Source of the DNA: an uncultured Bacteroidales bacterium
GTDB taxonomy: Bacteria; Bacteroidota; Bacteroidia; Bacteroidales; UBA932
Direction of reading: 5' to 3'
Length of the DNA stretch: 40,727 bases
Assembly: GCA_944326225.1 (NCBI GenBank)
Contig: CALVDI010000019.1
Span: forward strand, 1 to 40,727
Below are positions 27,454 to 34,709 of this stretch, piece after piece; the stretch's first letter is position 1; each line of letters opens with the position of its first letter. Position numbers and translations under genes: made by a program. A model generated the notes under the pieces. That model did not search any database. It was not told the DNA's origin and saw nothing but the letters and a program-made list of their open reading frames with translations.

Positions 27454-27712
27454 TTAGTCCACGACTATGTCCGCCTCACCCGAGACACTGCCTCCCGGTA
27501 CCCAGTCGATGACCTGCGAGGTCACGCTGATCTCGTCCCTGGTAAGCGTGATGTGGTACTGATAGCAGTAGCCGCTTTCAAAGGATGTATCCTGTTTGAG
27601 AGTGTAGGCCAGCCTGGTACCGTCAGACACATAGGAACAAGTCTGATGCCTTCAAAGTTCTTGTCACTCCGGCTAAAATCCAATGCAGTTATGGTGCTTC
27701 AAAAACAGTAAT
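27454..27712 (-). pseudogene. C-terminal remnant of a fimbrillin-like protein
   Basis: Read on the minus strand, about 65 codons to the TAA at 27454-27456 translate as an ending with Y-H-I-T-L-T-R-D-E-I-S-V then I-D-W-V-P-G-G, the pattern that closes Bacteroidales fimbrillin/Mfa-type pilins (a V-x-x-x-I-x-D-W-x-x-G tail). Upstream the reading continues only after frame changes: another frame gives L-D-F-S-R-S-D-K-N-F-E-G-I-R-L-V-P, and stops interrupt before it. No N-terminus or signal peptide remains. It is a decayed 3' fragment beside the mirror locus; plus-strand open frames here are shadows. Confidence 0.65.
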
Positions 27713-27767
27713 CCGGCCCGGGCTTGCCTCAAGCAGCGGGAGGGCCCGCGCCAATCAGATGGGTAAT

Positions 27768-27801
27768 TTTGCAGATAATCTAAATAATTTTACTAAGTTT
27801 G
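27768..27801 (+). promoter_or_regulatory. Promoter of the TM2 gene cluster
   Basis: TAAGTTTG (27794-27801) is an exact -7 match, with TTTG at 27768-27771 (22-bp spacing, slightly long). A second TAATTTTG at 27764-27771 also fits a -7 box. Confidence 0.5.
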
Positions 27802-27821
27802 TAGGAAATAAACTTTTTTCT

Positions 27822-28238
27822 ATGGCACTCATTAACTGTAAAGAATGTGGACAGTCCGTATCTGACTCTGCATCAGTATGTCCTCATTGCGGCGCTCCTG
27901 TCGTGAAAGATGTGTTCTGCACCAACTGCGGAGTGAAAATGCCGCAGGATATGAAATACTGTCCCCAGTGCGGCGCTCCGAATCCGGGTTATCGGAACAA
28001 GTATCCCAAAGACAGGCTTACTGCGGGTCTTCTCGCCATATTTCTGGGAGGTCTGGGCATCCACTATTTTTATATGGACAAGTCGACGGCCGGTCTCCTC
28101 TCGATACTCCTGTCGCTGTGTACCTGCGGAATATGGCAGATTGTCATGCTGATTCAGGGTATTATCATACTCACCATGACCGATGGGGATTTTAACGAAA
28201 AATATTACTATACTGACAAGAAGTTCCCCCTTTTCTAA
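27822..28238 (+). CDS. Zinc-ribbon TM2-domain membrane protein
   Basis: A 138-aa protein with two zinc-ribbon knuckle pairs (Cys6/9 with 20/23, Cys33/36 with 47/50) and a TM2 domain: two hydrophobic helices at about 67-83 and 90-120 with G-G-L-G-I-H-Y-F-Y between. The frame is open from 27759, but the ATG at 27822 starts the recognisable ribbon and lies 20 bp after the -7 box. TM2 proteins are small membrane proteins of unknown job. Next gene starts 19 bp downstream. Confidence 0.88.
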   Translation: MALINCKECGQSVSDSASVCPHCGAPVVKDVFCTNCGVKMPQDMKYCPQCGAPNPGYRNKYPKDRLTAGLLAIFLGGLGIHYFYMDKSTAGLLSILLSLCTCGIWQIVMLIQGIIILTMTDGDFNEKYYYTDKKFPLF

Positions 28239-28257
28239 TTTAAAGAATAGAAGTTAT

Positions 28258-28653
28258 ATGTACTGTAAAAATTGCGGAGCACAATTACCTGACGGAACAA
28301 AGTTCTGCCCCAACTGCGGGCAGAGCCTGTCAGAGGGCGGGCCGGGAATGTCATATCCCAGGATGGAGAAGCCGTCCACCTATCTTGTCCTGTCCATTCT
28401 GGTGACGATATTCTGCTGTCTTCCGTTCGGAATTGTCGGTATAGTCTATGCCTCAAAGGTGGATTCATGCTGGTATGCCGGCCATGTGGAAGAGGCCTGT
28501 GCGTATTCCCGCAAAGCCAGAAATTGGTCTTTGGCCGGAATCCTGCTGAATGTCGTTCTGTGGATAGTCTATGTGATACTTATCTTGATCGGTGTGTCAT
28601 GGGTCACATGGTGGGATGACAGCATCTACTATACGACGGCATGTCTGCTCTGA
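28258..28653 (+). CDS. Zinc-ribbon CD225/dispanin-like membrane protein
   Basis: A 131-aa protein with an N-terminal zinc ribbon (Cys3/6 and 17/20) and a CD225 (dispanin) domain from about residue 40: Y-L-V-L-S-I-L-V-T-I-F-C-C-L-P-F-G-I-V-G with the following K-V-D and a second helix near 82-105. CD225 proteins are related to eukaryotic interferon-induced transmembrane proteins; bacterial roles are unclear. The upstream extension to 28183 overlaps the TM2 gene and lacks homology, so I start at 28258. It overlaps the next gene by 13 bp. Confidence 0.87.
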   Translation: MYCKNCGAQLPDGTKFCPNCGQSLSEGGPGMSYPRMEKPSTYLVLSILVTIFCCLPFGIVGIVYASKVDSCWYAGHVEEACAYSRKARNWSLAGILLNVVLWIVYVILILIGVSWVTWWDDSIYYTTACLL

Positions 28654-29036
28654 AAAGCCGTCGGCTTTATGCAGTGCTGATTGCAGCGGCAGCCGTGTGC
28701 GCTGTGCTGGTTGTAGTATGGATATACCGGGTGGATCCCGAGGATTCGGCATATTCTCCCAAATGCATTTTTTATATGCTGACAGGTCTGAAATGTCCAG
28801 GATGCGGTTCTCAGCGTGCCATTCACGCTCTGCTGCATCTGCGAGTAGGGGAGGCGTTCAGGTACAATGCTCTTTTAGTGCTTTCAATTCCGTTCCTGCT
28901 GCTTCTATGCTTTTCGTGGGCAATGAGAAAACGCCTTCCGGTGCTGTATGCTGGGCTCAATGGTCGGGTGGTGATATGGACAGTGTTCGCGGTTATAATC
29001 GCCTGGTGGATTATCAGAAACATTTTTCAATTTTAA
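28641..29036 (+). CDS. DUF2752 membrane protein
   Basis: A 131-aa membrane protein with the DUF2752 signature C-P-G-C-G-S-Q-R-A near residues 52-60, preceded and followed by hydrophobic helices (about 11-30, 76-93, 108-125). Third gene of the TM2-CD225-DUF2752 cluster, a neighbourhood I recall from other Bacteroidota. Molecular role unknown. Confidence 0.87.
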   Translation: MSALKSRRLYAVLIAAAAVCAVLVVVWIYRVDPEDSAYSPKCIFYMLTGLKCPGCGSQRAIHALLHLRVGEAFRYNALLVLSIPFLLLLCFSWAMRKRLPVLYAGLNGRVVIWTVFAVIIAWWIIRNIFQF

Positions 29037-29048
29037 AAATAAAAATAC

Positions 29049-29056
29049 TACCTTTG
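29049..29056 (+). promoter_or_regulatory. Promoter -7 element of tRNA-Gln
   Basis: TACCTTTG, an exact TAnnTTTG match, ends 11 bp before the mature tRNA 5' end. Confidence 0.65.
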
Positions 29057-29067
29057 CACCACGGTAT

Positions 29068-29138
29068 TGACCTATGGTGTAATGGTAGCACTACAGATTT
29101 TGGTTCTGTCTGTAGAGGTTCGAATCCTCTTAGGTCAA
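29068..29138 (+). tRNA. tRNA-Gln (anticodon UUG)
   Basis: A 71-nt cloverleaf. The acceptor stem TGACCTA pairs with TAGGTCA (7 bp), the anticodon stem ACAGA pairs with TCTGT around the loop TTTTGGT giving anticodon TTG, and the T-arm has AGAGG-TTCGAAT-CCTCT. The discriminator is A; CCA is not encoded. A long open frame running through it from 29067 is spurious at its start. Confidence 0.95.
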
Positions 29139-29147
29139 CAGAAACAC

Positions 29148-30116
29148 ATGAACAAATCTTTTTTCATAACTTTACTTTTTTTGATGATTACACCCGTTCT
29201 TATCAGCGGGTGTAATTTTCATAATACGACAGGCCGCCAGCCTAGTCCACAGCCTTTTCCCTCCGTAACTGTCCCCGTCATGCTTACAGGTCAGGAAGCG
29301 GCTGAGTATGCTGCATCGCATTACTGGAACAGATATTTTGATTCCACGCAGGTGTGGAACGGCATATCCGACACTCTTATCGGAGGGGTGACGGAGGACG
29401 CTATGACTCAGGCAGTAAGGGACTATATCATGGCTCTTTGGTCCATACCCTATGATAAGGCCATGGAGGCCCAGCATCATCTGATGTCGCTGGCCGAGGC
29501 ATCTACTGTAACCGATACATCAGGACATATATACGACTTTATCGTGAATGTCATGGAGTCAGCCCTCTGGAACCCTCTTTCGGAGCTGCGCAACGAGGGA
29601 TTTTATATCCCGGTAGTGGAAAGTGTTCTCAGCACCAGACGTACCGGTGAGCATTACAGCAGTTATTACCAGCAGCAACTGACCACATGCAGGAACAATG
29701 CGCCTGGAGCGTATGCGGCTGATTTTACATACACCGATGCCAAGGGCCGTCTGCACAGCCTCTACGAGACCCAAAGCGAATACACTCTCCTGCTGTTCTC
29801 CAACCCCGGATGCCCGGCCTGCCGTGAGATTATCGGTATGTTGAAAAGCAGTCCTCTGATCAGTTCCATGGTACAGGATGGCCGAATGGGACTGCTCAGC
29901 ATCTATATCGACGAAGACCTGGCTGAATGGTTCAAGGACCTGTCCGACTATCCGGAGGAATGGATTACCGGTTACAACCAGGATCTGACCATCCGCGACA
30001 ACCTCGTCTACGATGTCCGCGCCATTCCCTCCCTTTATCTGCTGGACCGTGACAAGAAAGTCATTTTCAAGGATATCTCCACCGGAATGCTGATGCTTCA
30101 GCTCGAAAGACTCTAA
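29148..30116 (+). CDS. DUF5106-type lipoprotein with thioredoxin-like domain
   Basis: A 322-aa lipoprotein: lipobox I-S-G-C with Cys22. The N-terminal half (about 40-185) fits DUF5106, and the C-terminal half is a thioredoxin-like fold with redox motif C222-P-A-C225 after L-L-L-F-S-N-P-G, and the cis-proline region A-I-P-S-L-Y-L-L-D near 298-306. Probably a periplasmic or outer-membrane-facing thiol-disulfide protein. I start at 29148 because the upstream open frame runs through the tRNA gene. Its stop overlaps the stop of the convergent acyltransferase by 4 bp. Confidence 0.87.
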   Translation: MNKSFFITLLFLMITPVLISGCNFHNTTGRQPSPQPFPSVTVPVMLTGQEAAEYAASHYWNRYFDSTQVWNGISDTLIGGVTEDAMTQAVRDYIMALWSIPYDKAMEAQHHLMSLAEASTVTDTSGHIYDFIVNVMESALWNPLSELRNEGFYIPVVESVLSTRRTGEHYSSYYQQQLTTCRNNAPGAYAADFTYTDAKGRLHSLYETQSEYTLLLFSNPGCPACREIIGMLKSSPLISSMVQDGRMGLLSIYIDEDLAEWFKDLSDYPEEWITGYNQDLTIRDNLVYDVRAIPSLYLLDRDKKVIFKDISTGMLMLQLERL

Positions 30117-31318
30117 AGGTACTCCCGGCCGGAGAGACCGCGCCAGAGGGCGTAGTATTTCAGGGTGGAGACAGGTTTTGTGGCGATGAGCTGATATCGG
30201 ACGGACGGGCCGCAGTTGAAATACATGGAACGCGACAGGAAAGTGCCGTAGCCGGTTATTTCACCGATACTGTAGACTATCTTCTGATCGCCGTAGAATA
30301 TCTCCAGCCGGTCGCCGTACATGGCCACAGAGGCATTGTCCGACAAGTGGGTGAAGACTCCGTCCTTTTTCAATGTGAGTTTGAAGCAGTCATTGTCGCA
30401 GACTATCGGCTCCTCCGTATGCTGCCGTAGAGTCCCGCAGTTCTCGTGTACCCAGCGCTTCTGGAAGCGGTTCCACTGGGAGAAATTATCAAAGGGCATA
30501 TTCTCACCCTTCTCAAACCATCCGGTCTCAAGCAAACGGCTGGAAAGTCCGCAGTCGCAGCTGATATTGTCTCCCGAGGTCTGTACCGTACCGAAGCGCA
30601 GGCAGTGCGGGCAGAGATAGGCAGCATATTGCAGTCCCTCCGCCAGGGCCTTCCCGCGGTACAATGCTCCACTGGCGGCCTGAGTCTCGTAGGCATTGAC
30701 ATAGAGGTCGCGGCAGATAGCCGCATAGACCTCGTCAACGGTCATCCCTCTGAGCTCCTCGGGGGTATACTCATGTACAAGCTCTCCGAACATCGGACCT
30801 TTGCGCTTGTGCTCGGCCCATCGCGGGCGCAGCAGGTAGCCTCCTGTCAGACGGTAGGTCAGCAGGGCCACGCCCGTATCCTTGACCAGGGCGGCGGTAC
30901 GGGGCGAGATGAACTCGGTCTCGCCGTCCCAGCTGCGGTTGCCCTCGGGAAACATTCCGACGGATACGCCAGCCCGGAGATTGGCTTCTATCAAGGCAAT
31001 GGCGGCATCTCCCTTGGCGCCTTTCTCTCTGGGAATTATACCGAACAACGGGTTGAGGAAGAATCCGGCTATGCCCCTGGTCAGGGAGGCGTTGGCAACG
31101 AAACGCATGTGCCTCCGTGTGCCGATGACCATCAGGGCGGGGTCGAGGTTCTGGGTATGGTTGCCCAGGCACAGGAATGTCCGGCTGCGCACCTTGCACG
31201 GTTTATACCTGATGTGCAGGATGATATTGACGAAAGGGCCCACGAATGTACGGCAAAAGGCGTAGACTCCGCGCTGGAAGCCCACGCCTTTTGTAATCTT
31301 TGAACTGCCTGACTTCAT
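30113..31318 (-). CDS. PlsC-type acyltransferase with C-terminal zinc-ribbon extension
   Basis: A 401-aa protein. Residues 30-215 are a 1-acylglycerol-3-phosphate-type acyltransferase domain with catalytic H54-x4-D59 and F-P-E-G-N-R-S at 123-129. The C-terminal half is unusual: a C-P-H-C ... C-D-C-G zinc-ribbon-like pair near 235-260, then a beta-rich region. It starts 5 bp after the acyl-CoA ligase stop, so an activated fatty acid is probably passed to a lipid acceptor. The exact acceptor is unknown. Confidence 0.85.
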   Translation of the reverse strand: MKSGSSKITKGVGFQRGVYAFCRTFVGPFVNIILHIRYKPCKVRSRTFLCLGNHTQNLDPALMVIGTRRHMRFVANASLTRGIAGFFLNPLFGIIPREKGAKGDAAIALIEANLRAGVSVGMFPEGNRSWDGETEFISPRTAALVKDTGVALLTYRLTGGYLLRPRWAEHKRKGPMFGELVHEYTPEELRGMTVDEVYAAICRDLYVNAYETQAASGALYRGKALAEGLQYAAYLCPHCLRFGTVQTSGDNISCDCGLSSRLLETGWFEKGENMPFDNFSQWNRFQKRWVHENCGTLRQHTEEPIVCDNDCFKLTLKKDGVFTHLSDNASVAMYGDRLEIFYGDQKIVYSIGEITGYGTFLSRSMYFNCGPSVRYQLIATKPVSTLKYYALWRGLSGREYL

Positions 31319-31323
31319 TCAGT

Positions 31324-33051
31324 TTACTTTTTGTCAGCAGCCTGAGTTTTCCTTGCCTCCTCCTCTTCGAGTACGCGGTAGGCTACCTTGCCGACAAGGG
31401 TCTTAGGCAGCTCGTTGCGGAATTCGATGTCATAGGGCATGGCGTACTTGGCAATGTACTTGCGGCAGTAGGCCAGCAGCTCGTCCTTGGTCTCCTGTGT
31501 GGGTTCATAACCGGGACGGAGCATGACGAAGGCCTTTACCTTCTGCATCTTGTAGGGGTCGGGTACGCCGATGATGCAGCTCATCTGCACCTTCTCGTGG
31601 GCATCGAGGATGTTCTCGAGCTGAGCCGGATAGACGTTGTAGCCTGAAGTGACGATCATTCTCTTGATACGGCCCCGGAAGTAGACGAAGCCCTGGTCGT
31701 CCATGCAGCCCAGGTCACCGGTGTAGAGCCAGGTCAGTCCATCGGCATGTCTGCGCAGGGTCTTGGCGGTCTCCTCAGGCTTGTTGTAGTAGCCGAGCAT
31801 TACTGTGGGGCCGGAGAGCACGATCTCGCCTTCCTCTCCATAAGGCAGTTCCTCATCGGTGTCCGGCTTGACAATCTTGAAATACGTGTCGGGGAATGGA
31901 ATGCCGATGCTGCCCTCTTTCTGCAATGTGACAGGGGTAAGACAGCAGGCGGTCACGCATTCGGTGGTGCCGTAGCCCTCGCGGACCTTGATGGTAGCCT
32001 TATGGTCGGCGAGGAACTTGTCCATCTTCTTCTTCAGCTCTATGGACAGGGAGTCTCCTCCGGAGAACACACCTTTCAGGTGGGAGAAATCGGCGTTCTC
32101 CATATTAGGCAGGCGCAGCATGGCCTCGTAGAGAGTGGGCACACCGGCGATGAAGTTGCATCTGTTCTTGGTAATCAGCTTGGAATAGCTCTTGGGGGTA
32201 AAACGGGGCACGAGGACGCATCTTCCGCCCTTTGCCAGCATCGTATGTATGCAGACGCCGAGTCCGAAGCCGTGGAAGACAGGCATGGCGGCCAGCATCT
32301 TGTCGCCGGGCTTGAACATCGGATTGGTGGCTATTACCTGCTCGGCCAGCGCGTTGAAGTTGCGGTTGGTGAGCATGATGCCTTTGGTAGTGCCGGTGGT
32401 GCCTCCGGAGTAGAGGATTACGGCGGGGTCGTTGTCGTCCCTTTCTATCTTATAGTTGTAGAAGCAGCATTTGGAGAGCTTCATGAAGTCTTTCCAGCGG
32501 ATAACCGGGGCGTCATCGGGTATCTTGGCGATCTTGTAGCCCTCGGTAATCATGTAACCTGTCTTCAGCGGCTGGGCCAGCTCGTCCTTGATACGGGCGA
32601 GGATGACGTTGACGATGCCGGTGTTCTTGCGTATCGCCTCTATCTTGCCGTAGAACTGATCGAGAGTGATGACCGTGATACTGTTGGACTCGTTGAGGTA
32701 GAACTCGATCTCCTTCTCGCTCGAAAGCGGGTGAACCATGCTTGCGATGCCGCCGATGAGGTTGATGGCGTAGAACATGTAGATGGCCTGAGGGCAGTTG
32801 GGCATGGCGATGGTCACGCAGTCTCCTTTGCGGATGCCTATGGTCTTCAATGCCTGGGCACACTGTTCTATCTTCTTGATCATCTTTGCGTAGGTCGTGG
32901 ACTTGCCCATGAAGTCAAACGCTACGTAGTTGGGGTATCTGGCTGCCACAGAAGCCACCATGTCGAACATGGAGCCTTTGAAGTACTCCAGATGAACGGG
33001 GACTCCTTCGGTATAAGGATACCATGGAGTCTTAACAGTATTCTCTGCCAT
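31324..33051 (-). CDS. Long-chain fatty acyl-CoA (or acyl-ACP) ligase
   Basis: A 575-aa AMP-forming ligase of the ANL superfamily. The phosphate-binding loop Y-S-G-G-T-T-G-T-T-K-G is near 214-224; G-Y-G-T-T-E-C near 358-364; Y-T-G-D-L-G near 440-445; and the hinge/lysine region R-G-R-I-K-R-M-I near 456-463. The C-terminal A10 lysine lies in L-P-K-T-L-V-G-K-V. Full-length. Forms an operon with the acyltransferase downstream. Substrate chain length cannot be read from sequence. Confidence 0.9.
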   Translation of the reverse strand: MAENTVKTPWYPYTEGVPVHLEYFKGSMFDMVASVAARYPNYVAFDFMGKSTTYAKMIKKIEQCAQALKTIGIRKGDCVTIAMPNCPQAIYMFYAINLIGGIASMVHPLSSEKEIEFYLNESNSITVITLDQFYGKIEAIRKNTGIVNVILARIKDELAQPLKTGYMITEGYKIAKIPDDAPVIRWKDFMKLSKCCFYNYKIERDDNDPAVILYSGGTTGTTKGIMLTNRNFNALAEQVIATNPMFKPGDKMLAAMPVFHGFGLGVCIHTMLAKGGRCVLVPRFTPKSYSKLITKNRCNFIAGVPTLYEAMLRLPNMENADFSHLKGVFSGGDSLSIELKKKMDKFLADHKATIKVREGYGTTECVTACCLTPVTLQKEGSIGIPFPDTYFKIVKPDTDEELPYGEEGEIVLSGPTVMLGYYNKPEETAKTLRRHADGLTWLYTGDLGCMDDQGFVYFRGRIKRMIVTSGYNVYPAQLENILDAHEKVQMSCIIGVPDPYKMQKVKAFVMLRPGYEPTQETKDELLAYCRKYIAKYAMPYDIEFRNELPKTLVGKVAYRVLEEEEARKTQAADKK

Positions 33052-33410
33052 AAATTCGATAATATGGGTTAATCCTGCGAATATACAAAATAACTCCCAG
33101 AAACGAACTGTCGCAGTGATTTTTCAGCCGTATATCTCAGCAATGTGCAGGAGAGGCACCTGCCCGATGAAGAACACTGCCTGCCGACAATCCGGGCGGC
33201 GGATACAATATGTTTACCGTGATGTCTAGGGAACGTGTAACTTGATAAAAGTGCTTATATCCAGGATGTTGCGAAATAAAAAGGTGCCCTGTTGACGTTT
33301 GAAAGACCGACAGGGCACCTTTTTATGGTGTTAAGTCTTTGGTTGTCAGTGATAACGGTGCTTTGAAGTTGTCCCTTGCTGCAGCTTCGTGTGCAGTCAG
33401 GAGCAGTATC
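33052..33410. other. Intergenic region with one strong hairpin
   Basis: No coding region is visible. Apart from the terminator at 33278-33324, the stretch upstream of the ligase (33052-33277) shows no exact TAnnTTTG element; a TATTTTG-like sequence at about 33086-33092 (minus strand) is the best promoter candidate. Confidence 0.4.
33278..33324. terminator. Strong bidirectional terminator
   Basis: AAAAAGGTGCCCTGT (33278-33292) and its perfect reverse complement (33310-33324) form a 15-bp stem with a 17-nt loop, with A- and T-runs. It ends transcription of the minus-strand lipoprotein gene at 33411. Confidence 0.85.
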
Positions 33411-34139
33411 CTACTGCTCCGGGAAAGTGAACGGAACGGAGTAGGTGAGTACGCTGCCCTCTGAGTCAGTCATCGTGATGGTGAACGTGTGGCTCTTTAT
33501 CTCGGGAATGTCAGTGAATCTGAGCGAGGAGCCGGGATATCCCACCCATAGTAAGAACAGGTCGTCCTGGGTCAGTTCAGAGAGTGGCTTGACCACTGGA
33601 TGGAAGCAGTTGCGTTGAAACTCGGGGTACCATTCGTATCCCGGCCCGTCGTATCCGTCCATCATGCCCATGCCGATCATGAACTCATCCAGTATCATCT
33701 CCGACCAGAAACCGCCTACGGTGTACAGACTTTCAATGTAGGGCATGGCCGTTGCGCTGCGGAAGATGATGTAGGGTGCGATGGATTCCCCTGCCGGGAT
33801 GTCCAGAAACTGCTCCGAACTGGTGATGTCAACGGATGTGAAACGGTTGACGAATACAGCGGTGAGCGGCACCTGAGCAACGTACCTGTTATAGGCCGTA
33901 TCTCCAATCTCTGCATAGAAGTCATCAGCTGTTTCCTTGCCTAGGCCTGTTCCGGTGAGGTTGAGGTATATTACCCCCTCGTCCTCTACGGTACGGCATT
34001 CCAGTGCATCGGCAAAAGTCACTCCTTGTATGAAGTGCGTGGTATAGATTCCTTCACCCAAAGGCCTTTCCTCCTCGCAGGAGACGGTCCCGACTGCTGC
34101 AGCAAGTCCGCAGATTAAAAAAAGATGTGCCTTTTTCAT
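33411..34139 (-). CDS. Hypothetical lipoprotein
   Basis: A 242-aa protein from the ATG at 34139; a TTG three codons upstream is the alternative. The N-terminus has K-K, a hydrophobic segment and lipobox V-S-C (about residue 18), then acidic E-E-E, fitting a surface or periplasmic lipoprotein. The rest is beta-rich with many aromatic residues and a Met/Gly run near 150. I recognise no family. It may form a unit with the small exported protein upstream (395 bp between starts). Confidence 0.7.
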   Translation of the reverse strand: MKKAHLFLICGLAAAVGTVSCEEERPLGEGIYTTHFIQGVTFADALECRTVEDEGVIYLNLTGTGLGKETADDFYAEIGDTAYNRYVAQVPLTAVFVNRFTSVDITSSEQFLDIPAGESIAPYIIFRSATAMPYIESLYTVGGFWSEMILDEFMIGMGMMDGYDGPGYEWYPEFQRNCFHPVVKPLSELTQDDLFLLWVGYPGSSLRFTDIPEIKSHTFTITMTDSEGSVLTYSVPFTFPEQ

Positions 34140-34186
34140 ATTGCTCAATATTTATTGGTTAAATTAATCAGCTCTTTGCATTGAAA

Positions 34187-34534
34187 TTAATGGATTGAAA
34201 AGTAGCCCTCGTATTCGCCGGAGGAGCCGGAGAGGACGAGGCGGAAGAGTCCTTCTCCGATGCCGGAGAGGTCGTAGTCGTACTCCATGCCGTTTGCGGG
34301 CAGGGCGGAGGAGTAAACGGTGACACCGAAGCTGTCCTCTATGTAGAGGGAGTACATGCCCGAGCCGTCGAAGGAGACGGTGAGAATGTCGTTGCTGATG
34401 GATGCTTCGGGAGCGTCCGTAAGGCTTCGGGTGTGGATGTGTTTCCCTGTAAGGTCAATTTCAATATAATTTTGGCATATTCCCATGAAACATGACGCAG
34501 ACAGAGTAATAATAACTGATAAGAGTTTTTTCAT
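34187..34534 (-). CDS. Small secreted DUF3244-like protein
   Basis: A 115-aa protein from the ATG at 34534 (M-K-K-L-L-S-V). A signal peptide to about residue 22 (F-M-G-I-C-Q) precedes a single beta-sandwich-like domain with a G-L-F-R-L-V-L-S-G-S-S-G-E-Y-E-G-Y-F-S-I ending, resembling DUF3244 secreted proteins of Bacteroides. The longer frame to 34591 runs into the promoter. Function unknown; possible Por-independent exported beta-domain. Confidence 0.7.
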   Translation of the reverse strand: MKKLLSVIITLSASCFMGICQNYIEIDLTGKHIHTRSLTDAPEASISNDILTVSFDGSGMYSLYIEDSFGVTVYSSALPANGMEYDYDLSGIGEGLFRLVLSGSSGEYEGYFSIH

Positions 34535-34560
34535 CTGTTTTAATTTATTTGTGACGGCAA

Positions 34561-34592
34561 CAAAGTTATGTCGGTTGTAGGGAATCTCCAAA
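34561..34592 (-). promoter_or_regulatory. Consensus promoter of the DUF3244-like gene
   Basis: On the minus strand TTTG (34589-34592), 20 bp, TAACTTTG (34561-34568). Both elements match. The -7 box ends 26 bp before the ATG at 34534. Confidence 0.75.
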
Positions 34593-34709
34593 AAAACAGA
34601 CTTTACATAGATTTTGTAACGTGCTTGTGATCAGATGTTTCAAGATGCTAATGTCTTAACATCTGTGCGTTTGGTTTCAGAAGATTGCAATGGAGGTATA
34701 ATCAATCAG

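Noticed and set aside
27433-27711. Plus-strand 92-codon frame after ompA-like copy 2
   Set aside because: The minus strand here reads as a broken fimbrillin end, which explains the open frame as a shadow.
29067-29147. Extended start of the DUF5106 protein through the tRNA
   Set aside because: The frame runs across the whole tRNA-Gln gene; the ATG at 29148 begins a proper lipoprotein signal.
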